The translations under genes and the position numbers were made by a program. Below, in pieces: positions 9,883-19,341 of a DNA stretch of 64,000 nucleotides (the stretch's first letter is position 1; each line of letters opens with the position of its first letter). Source of the stretch: Mammaliicoccus sciuri (lineage in GTDB: Bacteria; Bacillota; Bacilli; Staphylococcales; Staphylococcaceae); the NCBI RefSeq assembly GCF_002901825.1, contig NZ_PPQD01000034.1, forward strand, positions 252,545 through 316,544, in the 5' to 3' direction. The notes below the pieces were generated by a model that saw only the letters and a list, made by a program, of their open reading frames with translations, searched no databases and was not told the origin of the DNA.

Positions 9883-12273
9883 TTGGAAAACTTATCTTTA
9901 TTTGATCTTTCACATGTTAAAGGTGAAGTTATTAGAATTCTTTTTCAAAACAGTGATAACTATTATACCGTTATTAAAGTCGATGTGATGGATTCAAATG
10001 AAGATTTTGATCAAGAAGTCACAATTGTTGGTTACTTACCTCAAATAGTTGAAGGAGAAACGTACCTTTTCAAAGGTAAAGTGATAAACCATCCGAAATA
10101 CGGTAAACAACTACAAGCCGAAACATTTGAAAAAGAATTACCACAAACAAAACAAGGTGTTATCCATTACTTATCGAGTGATTTATTTAAAGGTATTGGT
10201 AAGAAAACAGCAGAAACAATCGTGGACAAACTAGGTGAAGATGCACTTCAGAAAATTATAGATGACCCAGATGTCCTTAAAGAAATACCTAAACTCAACA
10301 AGCAAAAAAGAGATACGATTGCAGAATCAATACGTGAGAATCAAGCCATTGAACGTATTATGATTAAACTTAATGAACTTGGTTTCGGTCCGAAACTCGC
10401 GATGGCTATTTATCAATTTTATAAAGAAGAAACACTTAATATTATTAAACAATCTCCATATCGTTTGGTGATGGATATAAATGGTATAGGGTTTCAAAGA
10501 GCTGACCAAATAGCCGAACAAGTTGGAATTTCAAAAGATCATCATGATCGACTTGTAGCGGGTGTCAGTTACTTTTTAGACCAGCAATCATTACAGAATG
10601 GCCACACATTTTTACCTGTTGATATATTGGTTAACGGTGCATATGAATTGTTAAATCATAATCAACCTGAAGTTGTAAATAAAGATCAGATTAATGGTGT
10701 CATTATAGAAATGAGTGAGGAAAATAAACTTATTATCGAAAATGATAATTGTTTTTTACCTTCACTTTATTATTCAGAAGCGAAAAGTGTGCAAATCATT
10801 CATAGACTTTATCAACATCAAGATGAACTTAAAGAAATTGAGAAAAGTGATCTTCAATTACATATTGGTCAAATTGAAGATATGAATGATGTTTCATATG
10901 CAGATGGACAAAAATTAGCGTTAGAAACAGCCATTAATCATAAAATGATGCTTTTAACAGGTGGACCTGGAACAGGTAAGACAACAGTTATTCGAGGCAT
11001 TTGTGAGTTGTATTCTGAAATACATGGTGTGAGTTTAAATTATGATGATTATCAAGAAGGAACAGACTTTCCAATTGTATTAGCAGCACCGACTGGTCGA
11101 GCAGCAAAACGTTTAAGTGAATCAACAGGACTAGAAGCGATGACGATTCATAGATTAATTGGTTGGAGTAAAGATACGCAACCGGATGATGTGTTAGATA
11201 ATGATATTCATGCCCATTTAATCATTCTAGATGAAATGTCTATGGTAGATACATGGTTAATGTATCAATTTTTAAGAGCAGTCCCTGACTATGCCCAAAT
11301 CATATTTGTAGGTGACGAAGATCAATTACCATCAGTTGGTCCAGGTCAGATTTTTAAAGATTTAATTGATTCTAAAGTGATACCGAGAGTGAACTTAACA
11401 GAAGTTTATAGACAACAAGAAGGATCATCCATCATAGATTTAGCGCATAAAATAAAAAATGGATTGCCTGTTTCTATCAATGAAAAACATCACGACCGCT
11501 CATTTATTCCGTGCAGTAGTAATCAAATTGCGACAGTCGTAGAAAAGGTTGTACAAGGTGCGGTTAATAAAGGGTATAATATGCAAGATATTCAAGTGCT
11601 AGCCCCAATATATCGTGGACCAGCTGGTATTAATAAATTGAATGAATTATTGCAAGATATATTAAATCCGAAAGATAAAGATACAAGATTTCTTCAATAT
11701 GGAGATATTGAATATCGTGAAAATGATAAAGTACTTCAACTTATAAATCGTCCAGATGATAATGTATTTAATGGTGATATTGGTGTAGTAACAGGTGTTT
11801 ATAAAGCAGAAGAAAATGCACTTGGTAAAGATGTTGTCATTGTGGATTATGAAGGGAATGACATAACATACACTAAACAAGATTTATCAGAAATTACACA
11901 TGCTTATTGCTGTTCAATTCATAAATCACAAGGCTCGGAATTCCCAATAGTCATCATGCCTATCGTCAGACAATACTTTAGAATGTTACAAAAAAACATT
12001 CTATATACTGGACTAACACGTGCGAAACAGTCACTTGTCGTGTGCGGTGAAGAGCAAGCCTTTAACCAAGGTATCCAAACACTAGGTCATGAGAGAATGA
12101 CATCGTTTGATACGAAATTAAAAATGTATTTCGATACTGATGTTGAAACGGATACTGAGTCTGAAACAGAAACTATACAAACGAAACATATTATTTTAAC
12201 TGAAGATAATATGTTTGAAATTGATCCGATGATTAATATGAATGATAAATCGCCATATGATTTTATGAAATAA
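9883..12273 (+). CDS. recD2: ATP-dependent 5'-3' DNA helicase RecD2
   Basis: SF1B helicase of 796 residues. The N-terminal extension (about 1-320) has helix-hairpin-helix repeats such as FKGIGKKTAETIVDKLG and typifies the RecBC-independent RecD2/YrrC form. Walker A GGPGTGKT is at residues 360-367, the Walker B region is LIILDEMSMVD, followed by VGDEDQLPSVGPG and the C-terminal CSIHKSQGSEF. The start is TTG 9883 with AGAGGAGG at the end of yrrB. The tail is an acidic Thr/Glu stretch (DTDVETDTESETET) before a conserved-looking end, probably a flexible linker. Confidence 0.95.
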   Translation: MENLSLFDLSHVKGEVIRILFQNSDNYYTVIKVDVMDSNEDFDQEVTIVGYLPQIVEGETYLFKGKVINHPKYGKQLQAETFEKELPQTKQGVIHYLSSDLFKGIGKKTAETIVDKLGEDALQKIIDDPDVLKEIPKLNKQKRDTIAESIRENQAIERIMIKLNELGFGPKLAMAIYQFYKEETLNIIKQSPYRLVMDINGIGFQRADQIAEQVGISKDHHDRLVAGVSYFLDQQSLQNGHTFLPVDILVNGAYELLNHNQPEVVNKDQINGVIIEMSEENKLIIENDNCFLPSLYYSEAKSVQIIHRLYQHQDELKEIEKSDLQLHIGQIEDMNDVSYADGQKLALETAINHKMMLLTGGPGTGKTTVIRGICELYSEIHGVSLNYDDYQEGTDFPIVLAAPTGRAAKRLSESTGLEAMTIHRLIGWSKDTQPDDVLDNDIHAHLIILDEMSMVDTWLMYQFLRAVPDYAQIIFVGDEDQLPSVGPGQIFKDLIDSKVIPRVNLTEVYRQQEGSSIIDLAHKIKNGLPVSINEKHHDRSFIPCSSNQIATVVEKVVQGAVNKGYNMQDIQVLAPIYRGPAGINKLNELLQDILNPKDKDTRFLQYGDIEYRENDKVLQLINRPDDNVFNGDIGVVTGVYKAEENALGKDVVIVDYEGNDITYTKQDLSEITHAYCCSIHKSQGSEFPIVIMPIVRQYFRMLQKNILYTGLTRAKQSLVVCGEEQAFNQGIQTLGHERMTSFDTKLKMYFDTDVETDTESETETIQTKHIILTEDNMFEIDPMINMNDKSPYDFMK

Positions 12274-12302
12274 TTGACATCTAAAAATCGAGTGATTATA
12301 AT
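12274..12302 (+). promoter_or_regulatory. Consensus promoter of the alaS T-box transcript
   Basis: TTGACA (12274-12279), 17-bp spacer, TATAAT (12297-12302): a perfect sigma-A promoter starting immediately after the recD2 stop codon. Predicted start near 12309. Confidence 0.9.
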
Positions 12303-12308
12303 CAAATA

Positions 12309-12500
12309 GAATACAAAAAAGAAACCGAGTAAATAATTGGTTGTTTTAGAGACATGTTGGTTGGTGAGAAACATGACAATGATTATTGAACGCTACTTCT
12401 TTTATAAAAGTTTAATAAACTTAAAGTGATGACTTATAGTCATAACTAGGGTGGTACCGCGATACGTTCGTCCCTTTTTTAGGGGATGGGCGTTTTTTTT
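12309..12500 (+). promoter_or_regulatory. Alanine T-box riboswitch with terminator
   Basis: tRNA-sensing leader of alaS. Stem I contains the AGAGA motif near 12347 and a specifier loop with GCT at 12392-12394 (Ala) on its 3' side. The T-box AGGGTGGTACCGCG is at 12448-12461; its TGGT pairs with the ACCA end expected for tRNA-Ala. The competing terminator is CGTTCGTCCC..GGGGATGGGCG (about 12465-12492) followed by T8. Uncharged tRNA-Ala should allow read-through. Confidence 0.93.
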
Positions 12501-12523
12501 ATTTTAATTGAGGAGTGAAGACA

Positions 12524-15154
12524 ATGAAAAAATTAAAAGCTAGTGAAATCAGACAAATGTATATTGACTTTTTTGTTGAAAAAGGACATATGGTTGAACC
12601 ATCTGCACCTTTAGTGCCGATTGATGACGATACTTTATTATGGATAAACTCAGGTGTTGCGACATTAAAAAAATATTTTGATGGTCGAGAAATCCCTAAA
12701 AATCCTAAAATTGTAAATGCTCAAAAAGCAATTAGAACAAATGATATTGAAAATGTTGGTTTTACTGCAAGACACCATACATTCTTTGAAATGTTAGGAA
12801 ACTTTTCAATTGGTGATTACTTTAAACGTGAAGCAATTGAATATGCTTGGGAATTTTTAACGAGTGATAAATGGATGGCAATGGATCCAGAAAAATTATA
12901 TGTAACGATTCATCCTGAAGATACGGAAGCATATGATTTATGGCATGACTTGATTGGACTTGAAGAAAGTAGAATTATTAGAATCGAAGGTAACTTCTGG
13001 GATATCGGTGAAGGACCATCTGGACCTAACACTGAAATATTCTACGACAGAGGCGACACATATGGGAAAGAAGATCCAGCTGAAGAAATGTATCCAGGTG
13101 GAGAAAATGAACGTTATTTAGAAGTGTGGAATTTAGTATTTAGTGAATATAACCATAACGCTGACCATACTTATACACCACTTCCAAATCAAAATATTGA
13201 TACAGGCATGGGTCTTGAGCGTATGACATCTATTTCTCAAGATGTGCCAACGAACTATGATACAGACTTATTTATTCCAATTATCGAACAAGTCGAAGCG
13301 GTTAGTGGATTAAAATACTTAGAGAATAAAGAACAAGATATCGCATTTAAAGTTATTTCAGACCATATTAGAACAATCAGTTTTGCGATTGGTGACGGTG
13401 CGTTACCTGCAAATGAAGGTAGAGGATACGTATTAAGAAGGTTACTTAGAAGAGCTGTTCGTTTTAGCCAAACACTTAATATTAACGAACCATTCTTATA
13501 TAAATTAGTTGATATCGTAGCAGATATTATGGAACCTTATTACCCAAATGTAAAAGCACAAAGTGATTTCATTAAAAAAGTTGTAAAATCTGAAGAAGAA
13601 CGTTTCCATGAAACACTTGAAGAAGGTTTAGCAATTTTAAACACAATGATGGCATCAGCTAAGCAGCAAGGTAATGTATTATCTGGATCAGATGCATTTA
13701 AATTATATGATACGTATGGTTTCCCAATCGAGCTAACTGAAGAAATCACTGCACAAGAAGGCGTTACAATTGACAATAAAGGTTTTGAACATGAAATGCA
13801 TCAACAACGTGAAAGAGCGAGAGCTGCACGTCAAAAGACGCAATCAATGCAAGTTCAAAATGAAGTGCTTGGCAGCATCAATACACCAAGTAAATTCGTT
13901 GGATATGACGTAACAGAAGCACAAACAGAAATTACAGATATTATATTTAATGATGAATTAGTTGATGAAGTTGAAAGTGGAGAAAACATCCAATTTATTT
14001 TAAGAGAAACACCATTTTATGCAGTATCAGGTGGTCAAGTAGCGGATAAAGGTATAATTCGTCATGATCAATTTGAAATTGAAGTGACAGAAGTTATAAA
14101 AGCACCTAATGGTCAAAATTTACATGCTGGACATGTGACATTTGGACAAGTTCATATTGGTGAAACTGTAGAAGCTATTGTTAATAAAGATGATCGTAAA
14201 TCAATTATCAAAAACCACTCAGCAACTCACTTATTACATGCAGCTTTAAAAGAAGTTTTAGGTACGCATGTTAATCAAGCCGGTTCATTAGTTGAAAGTG
14301 ATAGATTACGATTTGACTTCTCACACTTTGGCCAAGTTACACAAGAAGAATTAGAAACAATCGAAAAAATTGTTAACGAAAAAATTTGGCAAAACATTCC
14401 TGTAGTAATCGAAGAAATGCCAATAGAACAAGCTAAAGAAAAAGGCGCTATGGCATTATTCGGAGAAAAATATGGTGATGTTGTAAGAGTTGTTGAAATG
14501 TCATCATACTCAATTGAGTTATGTGGTGGTATACACGTACGTAACACAAGTGAAATTGGTATCTTCAAAATTGTTTCAGAATCAGGTACAGGTGCAGGTG
14601 TTCGAAGAATCGAAGCTGTAACAGGTAGAAAAGCATATGAAACATTAAAAGAAACTGAAACAATCCTTAAAGATGTTATGCAACATGTCAAAATTAAGGA
14701 CCAAGCAAGAACAATTGAAAAAATCGAACAAATTCAACAACATAATAAAGACTTAGAAAAAGAAGTTCAACAAAAGAACAAAACAATTACTGAATTAAAA
14801 TCAGGTAATATTGAAGACAGTGTTGAAGAAATTAATGGCATTAAAGTACTTTCACAATTAGTTGAAGCCGAAAATCCAAAAGTATTAAGATCCATCATGG
14901 ATGATTATAAATCTAAAATGCAAGATACAGTTCTATTATTAGCTAGTGTCAATGGAGATAAAGTTTCACTAGTTTCTTCAGTACCAAAAGATTTAACGGA
15001 TAAAGTTAAAGCTGGAGACATTATTAGAGAAGCTGCTCAAATTACAAACGGTAAAGGTGGCGGTCGCCCTGATATGGCTCAAGGCGGCGGAACAGATCCA
15101 TCTAAAGTAACAGAAGCATTACAGTTTGTTAAAGACTACATTAAAACGCTATAA
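12524..15154 (+). CDS. alaS: Alanine--tRNA ligase
   Basis: Class II tRNA synthetase of 876 residues. The catalytic domain opens with [16 protein letters not shown]. The editing domain carries the zinc motifs HSATHLLH and CGGIH around 565-670. A coiled coil follows, then the C-Ala domain with the glycine-rich [14 protein letters not shown]. The start ATG 12524 has GAGGAG 8 nt upstream; an in-frame GTG at 12515 lies in the ribosome binding site and is rejected. The 876-residue length equals my recollection of the S. aureus protein. It is controlled by the T-box leader just upstream. Confidence 0.97.
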   Translation: MKKLKASEIRQMYIDFFVEKGHMVEPSAPLVPIDDDTLLWINSGVATLKKYFDGREIPKNPKIVNAQKAIRTNDIENVGFTARHHTFFEMLGNFSIGDYFKREAIEYAWEFLTSDKWMAMDPEKLYVTIHPEDTEAYDLWHDLIGLEESRIIRIEGNFWDIGEGPSGPNTEIFYDRGDTYGKEDPAEEMYPGGENERYLEVWNLVFSEYNHNADHTYTPLPNQNIDTGMGLERMTSISQDVPTNYDTDLFIPIIEQVEAVSGLKYLENKEQDIAFKVISDHIRTISFAIGDGALPANEGRGYVLRRLLRRAVRFSQTLNINEPFLYKLVDIVADIMEPYYPNVKAQSDFIKKVVKSEEERFHETLEEGLAILNTMMASAKQQGNVLSGSDAFKLYDTYGFPIELTEEITAQEGVTIDNKGFEHEMHQQRERARAARQKTQSMQVQNEVLGSINTPSKFVGYDVTEAQTEITDIIFNDELVDEVESGENIQFILRETPFYAVSGGQVADKGIIRHDQFEIEVTEVIKAPNGQNLHAGHVTFGQVHIGETVEAIVNKDDRKSIIKNHSATHLLHAALKEVLGTHVNQAGSLVESDRLRFDFSHFGQVTQEELETIEKIVNEKIWQNIPVVIEEMPIEQAKEKGAMALFGEKYGDVVRVVEMSSYSIELCGGIHVRNTSEIGIFKIVSESGTGAGVRRIEAVTGRKAYETLKETETILKDVMQHVKIKDQARTIEKIEQIQQHNKDLEKEVQQKNKTITELKSGNIEDSVEEINGIKVLSQLVEAENPKVLRSIMDDYKSKMQDTVLLLASVNGDKVSLVSSVPKDLTDKVKAGDIIREAAQITNGKGGGRPDMAQGGGTDPSKVTEALQFVKDYIKTL

Positions 15155-15183
15155 TTTTACGTGTAATTAGAATATGATATAAT
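15155..15183 (+). promoter_or_regulatory. Promoter of the ireB-ruvX-DUF1292 transcript
   Basis: Weak TTTTAC (15155-15160), 17-bp spacer, extended -10 TGATATAAT (15175-15183), right after the alaS stop codon. Confidence 0.6.
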
Positions 15184-15221
15184 TAATATTAAGTTAATGG
15201 AGTTAGGGAGTGTAAATAAAG

Positions 15222-15491
15222 ATGAATAATTTTGATAAAACTATGAAATTTAACTATGATGATTTTCCAAAAGAAAATGTCAAAACAGTACTACAAAATG
15301 TTTATCGAACTTTAGAAGAAAGAGGCTATAATCCAGTAAATCAAATAGTCGGTTATTTACTTTCTGGCGATCCAGCTTATATACCTAGACACAACGAAGC
15401 AAGAAATCAAATAAGACGTTTAGATAGAGATGATATTATGGAAGAGCTTGTATCACACTATTTAAAGCAAGAAAATGAATTCAATGCTTAA
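15222..15491 (+). CDS. ireB: IreB-family regulatory phosphoprotein
   Basis: Small cytoplasmic protein of 89 residues (DUF965/YrzL family). In Enterococcus, IreB is phosphorylated by the PASTA kinase IreK and tunes cell-wall stress and cephalosporin resistance. The sequence keeps the N-terminal threonine region ([13 protein letters not shown]) that carries the phosphosite in that system, and the core [21 protein letters not shown]. It overlaps ruvX and heads the conserved ireB-ruvX-DUF1292-mltG block that follows alaS in firmicutes. Phosphorylation here is inference. Confidence 0.92.
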   Translation: MNNFDKTMKFNYDDFPKENVKTVLQNVYRTLEERGYNPVNQIVGYLLSGDPAYIPRHNEARNQIRRLDRDDIMEELVSHYLKQENEFNA

Positions 15492-15912
15492 AAACAGGAT
15501 AATAGGTTTAGACGTCGGTAGTAAAACAATAGGTGTAGCTGTAAGTGATGCGATGGGTTGGACAGCTCAAGGTATAGATACACTCCGCATTAACGAAGAA
15601 AACGAAGATTTTGGAATTGACCAACTTATAAAAATCATTGATGAATATGATGTTGATACTGTCATTATAGGATTGCCAAAAAATATGAACAATTCTATTG
15701 GTCCTCGCGGAGAGGCATCCATTCAATTCAAAGATTTACTTCAACAAGAAAGACCAGAATTAAAAATGGTAATGTGGGATGAAAGACTAAGTACAGTTGG
15801 TGCTGAACGCACATTATTAGAAGCAGATGTTTCTCGAAAGAAAAGAAAAAAAGTAATAGACAAAATGGCAGCTGTATTTATATTACAGGGTTACCTAGAT
15901 TCTATTAAATAA
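15484..15912 (+). CDS. ruvX: RuvX/YqgF RNase H-fold nuclease
   Basis: RNase H-like protein of 142 residues, known as a putative Holliday junction resolvase and as the pre-16S rRNA 5' processing nuclease. Motifs: [15 protein letters not shown] near the N-terminus (first catalytic Asp), [22 protein letters not shown] and the C-terminal [17 protein letters not shown] 15484 gives the 142-residue form seen in S. aureus and an 8-nt overlap with ireB; ATG 15475 is an in-frame alternative. Neither has a good ribosome binding site, so translation is probably coupled. Confidence 0.92.
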   Translation: MLKNRIIGLDVGSKTIGVAVSDAMGWTAQGIDTLRINEENEDFGIDQLIKIIDEYDVDTVIIGLPKNMNNSIGPRGEASIQFKDLLQQERPELKMVMWDERLSTVGAERTLLEADVSRKKRKKVIDKMAAVFILQGYLDSIK

Positions 15913-15931
15913 TTGATGAGGAGAATGAATA

Positions 15932-16237
15932 ATGACTGAACATAATCACGAAGGACATTTAGAAATTAACAATGAGGAAGAATTATTAACATTAATAGAC
16001 GAAAATAATAATGAAGTCTTATACCGTAAAGTATTAGAATTCTATCACCCAGAATTCAAAAAAGAATACATCATCTTAGCTGAAGAAGGTACAGCAGATG
16101 ATGAAGAAATCGAATTAATACCAATGATCAATGAAGCTAATGACGACGGTGAAGGTGGTAAATTATTACCAGTTGAAACTGACGAAGAGTGGGATATGAT
16201 TGAAGAAATCGTTAATACTGAAATGGACGATGTTTAA
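15932..16237 (+). CDS. DUF1292 protein (YrzB family)
   Basis: Acidic protein of 101 residues with no known activity. The core [20 protein letters not shown] and the C-terminal [17 protein letters not shown] are characteristic of DUF1292. About one third of residues are Asp or Glu. Ribosome binding site GATGAGGAG lies near 15916-15924. It follows ruvX by 19 nt in the standard ireB-ruvX-yrzB cluster. The function is unknown; the context suggests a shared stress or envelope role, but that is speculation. Confidence 0.88.
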   Translation: MTEHNHEGHLEINNEEELLTLIDENNNEVLYRKVLEFYHPEFKKEYIILAEEGTADDEEIELIPMINEANDDGEGGKLLPVETDEEWDMIEEIVNTEMDDV

Positions 16238-16263
16238 AATTTAATATGTAATAGTACACTTTA

Positions 16264-16300
16264 CCCCTAATGTGATATAATCATTAGGGGTATTTATTTT
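16264..16300 (+). terminator. Terminator hairpin with a promoter element in its loop
   Basis: Perfect 9-bp stem CCCCTAATG (16264-16272) / CATTAGGGG (16282-16290), followed by TATTTATTTT. The 9-nt loop TGATATAAT (16273-16281) is itself an extended -10 element that would start mltG transcription near 16288. The hairpin forms only in RNA coming from upstream. Confidence 0.7.
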
Positions 16301-16316
16301 ACATAAGGAGTTACAT

Positions 16317-17432
16317 ATGGAAAAAAATAGTATATATAAAGATGCGAGATTATTATCTAAGTATATTAGTTTAACAATCATAAGCATCCTCTTTTTATTA
16401 CTTATATTAATTACTTTAATAGGCTTAATTGTAGTAGGTATTAATGTGAAACCTGTTAACGCCGATAGCAATGAGCAAGTTATTGTCAATGTTAATCCAA
16501 ACACAAATACTGAAATGTTAAGCCAAGAGTTATCCGATAAAAAAATAATTAGAAATGCTACTATTTTCAAATATTATTTAAAACTCAATAATATTTCTAG
16601 TTTTCAAGCTGGGGAATATAAGTTTTCTCCTTCAATGTCACCTAGAGATATTGCGAAAAGTTTAGAAACTGGCAAAGTGTATTTAAAAACAGCAGTACAA
16701 TATGATATAAAAGAAGGTTCGAATATAGAATTAATTGCAGGTATTTTAGAAGAGAATACTTCTATTAGTCGCGAAAGCTTTTTGAAGAAAATGAGAGATC
16801 AAGATTTTGTGAAAAAATATCAAAAAAAATATCCCGATATGTTAACGGACGAAGTATTAAATAAAAACTTAAGATACCCATTAGAAGGGTATTTAGCACC
16901 AAGTACGTATCAGTTTTCAAAAAAAGATGTGACGATTGATGACGTTACAAATGAAATGTTGAATGAAACATACCATACAACTTATAAAATATATAAAGAA
17001 AACGGTGGCTTTAAATATACGACTAACTATGAAGAAAAAAAGATTACTTTCCATGAGTATTTAACATTATCATCTATTGTAGAATCAGAAATGAAAAACG
17101 TGACAGATAAATCGAGATATATTTCATTACTTTTAAACAGAATTGAAAACAATCCACAAATTGCTTTGAATTCAGATGCGACAGTAAGATATGCGAATAA
17201 AAAAGAGACAACTGAAGCATTATCAGATAAAGATTATAAAAATGATTCAAAATATAACACATATGCACATAAAGGATTACCTATAGGTCCAATATGTAAT
17301 ATATCTGATGAAACAGCTAGAACAACGGTTAACCCACCAGAAACAGATTATTTTTACTATACAACAACCAAAAAGGGTAAAATATTATTTGCAGAGAACT
17401 TAAAAGAACAAGAAAAGAATAGAGATAGTTAA
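16317..17432 (+). CDS. mltG: Endolytic murein transglycosylase MltG
   Basis: Membrane-anchored lytic transglycosylase of 371 residues that cuts nascent glycan strands next to the synthases. A short cytoplasmic N-terminus is followed by one transmembrane helix at about 19-42 and then the extracytoplasmic YceG domain. The catalytic glutamate is E256 in SSIVESEM, with LPIGPICN and FAENLKEQEKN near the end. Ribosome binding site AAGGAG lies near 16304. It has its own promoter element overlapping the upstream terminator and is followed by the dispersed repeat at 17441. Confidence 0.94.
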   Translation: MEKNSIYKDARLLSKYISLTIISILFLLLILITLIGLIVVGINVKPVNADSNEQVIVNVNPNTNTEMLSQELSDKKIIRNATIFKYYLKLNNISSFQAGEYKFSPSMSPRDIAKSLETGKVYLKTAVQYDIKEGSNIELIAGILEENTSISRESFLKKMRDQDFVKKYQKKYPDMLTDEVLNKNLRYPLEGYLAPSTYQFSKKDVTIDDVTNEMLNETYHTTYKIYKENGGFKYTTNYEEKKITFHEYLTLSSIVESEMKNVTDKSRYISLLLNRIENNPQIALNSDATVRYANKKETTEALSDKDYKNDSKYNTYAHKGLPIGPICNISDETARTTVNPPETDYFYYTTTKKGKILFAENLKEQEKNRDS

Positions 17433-17440
17433 TATAACAA

Positions 17441-17602
17441 GAGTCTGGGACATAATGTAATGTTTCAGTCTCTTTTAGCATTTTGGCAGTAGCTGACTGA
17501 ACCCGAAATGCGCTTGTAACAAGCTTTTTTCAACTCTAGTCATCCTTGCCGGGGCGGGACTACGAAATCTTTTTATACAAATTAGATTTCTGTCCCGCTC
17601 CC
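17441..17602. repeat. Structured intergenic repeat, copy 1
   Basis: 162-bp element sharing long identical blocks with 52531-52691. Three stems: 17441-17453 with 17460-17472, a terminator-like GCTTG-TAA-CAAGC-TTTTTT at 17512-17530, and GGGGCGGGAC (17551-17560) with GTCCCGCTCCC (17592-17602) enclosing GAAATCT..AGATTTC. TGACT..AGTCA arms surround the middle stem. Similar elements beginning with CTGGGACATAATGT are, from memory, scattered through staphylococcal genomes between genes. No coding potential. Confidence 0.85.
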
Positions 17603-17644
17603 TTGTTTATATATATATACTTACTTTTTATTCGAAAATATGGT

Positions 17645-17724
17645 AAAATATCTAATGTTTATGAAATCATATTGTAGATATGACTGATACATACTAACTA
17701 GTCAGGAGACTAGTTGGGTTTTTT
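17645..17724 (+). promoter_or_regulatory. Leader of the trmR operon with a possible attenuator
   Basis: Possible extended -10 TGGTAAAAT at 17641-17649. Downstream, ATATCTA (17648-17654) pairs with TAGATAT (17675-17681). Then CTAACTAGTC (17694-17703) / GACTAGTTGG (17708-17717) forms a 10-bp stem followed by GTTTTTTATT, a full intrinsic terminator 30 nt before the trmR start. An alternative TGACT (17681-17685) / AGTCA (17700-17704) pairing would disrupt it. Confidence 0.5.
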
Positions 17725-17753
17725 ATTATATTCGAGTGTAAGGAAGTAATGAC

Positions 17754-18395
17754 ATGGAAAAAGATATAGAATATATCGAACAATTGTTGTTTCAAAATTC
17801 ATCAAATATAGATGAATTAAGGCATTATGCTGAACAATATAATGTTCCAATAATGGACAAAATCTCCACAGAGTTTGTTAAACAATTAATTAGAATTAAA
17901 GATGTGAAAAGTATTCTAGAGATTGGAACGGCAATTGGATATAGCGCGATGCATTTTGCTTCATGTGATCCGAGTATTAATGTGTGGACGATTGAAAGAA
18001 AAGAAGAAATGTATGAACAAGCTATTTCAAATATTAAAGACTTTGGTTATGAAAGCCAAATAAATGTTATCTTTTCCGATGCATTAGAAGCTTTTGAATT
18101 ATTACCAACCGACCAGTCATTTGATATGATTTTTATTGATGCTGCTAAAGCACAATCACAAAAGTTTTTTGAACTTTATGAACCACTGCTTAAAGATGAC
18201 GGCATCATTATTACAGACAATATTTTATACCATGGTTTTGTAAGTGATATAGAAATTGTCAGAAACAGAAACGTCAAACAAATGGTTAAAAAAGTTCAAA
18301 AATATAATGATTGGTTAATGAATCATGACAAATATAAAACGACATTGATAAATATTGGTGATGGAATGGCCATTTCTAAAAAGGAGAAATTGTAA
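17754..18395 (+). CDS. trmR: tRNA 5-hydroxyuridine methyltransferase TrmR
   Basis: SAM-dependent O-methyltransferase of 213 residues (YrrM family). TrmR methylates ho5U34 to mo5U in several tRNAs of B. subtilis. The SAM site is ILEIGTAIGYSAMHFA around 59-74, the metal/active site FDMIFIDAAK is near 125-134, and DDGIIITDNILYHGFV follows. It is directly followed by trhP1 and trhP2, whose products make the ho5U substrate, so the operon encodes the whole pathway. Ribosome binding site AAGGAAG is at 17741-17747. Confidence 0.92.
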   Translation: MEKDIEYIEQLLFQNSSNIDELRHYAEQYNVPIMDKISTEFVKQLIRIKDVKSILEIGTAIGYSAMHFASCDPSINVWTIERKEEMYEQAISNIKDFGYESQINVIFSDALEAFELLPTDQSFDMIFIDAAKAQSQKFFELYEPLLKDDGIIITDNILYHGFVSDIEIVRNRNVKQMVKKVQKYNDWLMNHDKYKTTLINIGDGMAISKKEKL

Positions 18396-19318
18396 TGACA
18401 GAATTACTCGTGACACCTAAGTCCGTTGAACATATTGAACAATTAATCAAATTAGGTGCTGATGCATTTGTCATTGGTGAAGAAAAATTTGGATTAAGAC
18501 TTGCTGGTGAATTTAAAGAGCCAGAACTTCGTGAAGCTATTAAGCTAATCCATGATCATGGTAAAAAAGCATACGTAGCGGTAAATGGTATTTTCCATAA
18601 TGAACATATTGATGATTTGGAGTCTTATATAGATCTGTTACATGAGTTAAAAGCAGATAGAATCATTTTTGGCGATCCAGCAGTCGTTATGGCAATGAAA
18701 AATCGTGAGAATCCTATACCTTTAAATTGGAATGCTGAAACAATCGTGACAAATCATTTTCAATGTAATTATTGGGGTGATAGAGGTTCAGCTAGAGCGG
18801 TGTTGGCTCGTGAGTTAAGTATTGAAGAAGTACTAGAAATTAAAGAAAAAAGTAATGTCGAAATAGAAGTTCAAGTACACGGCATGACTTGTATGTTCCA
18901 GTCTAAAAGAAAGTTACTTGGTAATTACTTTATGTATCAAGATAAAGTCATGAAAATTGAAAACCGTAAAGAAAATAAAGACATGCTTTTATATGATGAA
19001 GAAAGAAGTAATAAATATCCAATTTATGAAGATTATAATGGTACCCACATTATGAGTCCGAATGATATTTGCTTAATCGAAGACTTAGAGGACTTACTAG
19101 AAGCACAAATTGATGCGTTTAAGATAGATGGCGTCCTTCAAACAGAAGAATATATTAATATCGCGACTGAGCAATATAGACAAGCGATTGACTTATATAA
19201 CGAAGATCCAGAGTTATATGAAGATGAAAAATTTATGTTAGTAGAACCAATTGAAGAGGTTCAAAAAGATCATCGTCCAATGGATCAAGGATTTATGTTC
19301 AAACAAACAGTTTATTAA
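18395..19318 (+). CDS. trhP1: tRNA uridine-34 hydroxylase subunit TrhP1 (U32 family)
   Basis: Peptidase U32-family protein of 307 residues. With TrhP2 it makes 5-hydroxyuridine at tRNA position 34 in a prephenate-dependent reaction. The N-terminal TIM-barrel stretch LIKLGADAFVIGEEKFGLR and the motif EVQVHGMTCMFQSKR are family-typical. It has fewer of the clustered cysteines seen in TrhP2. The start codon overlaps the trmR stop (TAATG), with AAAGGAG inside trmR, so the two are translationally coupled. Prephenate use is known from homologues, not visible here. Confidence 0.9.
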   Translation: MTELLVTPKSVEHIEQLIKLGADAFVIGEEKFGLRLAGEFKEPELREAIKLIHDHGKKAYVAVNGIFHNEHIDDLESYIDLLHELKADRIIFGDPAVVMAMKNRENPIPLNWNAETIVTNHFQCNYWGDRGSARAVLARELSIEEVLEIKEKSNVEIEVQVHGMTCMFQSKRKLLGNYFMYQDKVMKIENRKENKDMLLYDEERSNKYPIYEDYNGTHIMSPNDICLIEDLEDLLEAQIDAFKIDGVLQTEEYINIATEQYRQAIDLYNEDPELYEDEKFMLVEPIEEVQKDHRPMDQGFMFKQTVY

Positions 19319-19341
19319 GTTATTTTAAAGGAATGATATAT

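Noticed and set aside
12087-12374. 95-codon minus frame over the end of recD2
   Set aside because: It is the shadow of the repetitive acidic RecD2 tail and the alaS promoter; no ribosome binding site.
14275-14691. 138-codon minus frame within alaS
   Set aside because: Antisense shadow of a strongly supported gene; no start signal.
17441-17602. Insertion sequence or small transposable element
   Set aside because: No transposase frame, no target duplication and no terminal inverted repeats of an IS type; it is better described as a structured intergenic repeat.
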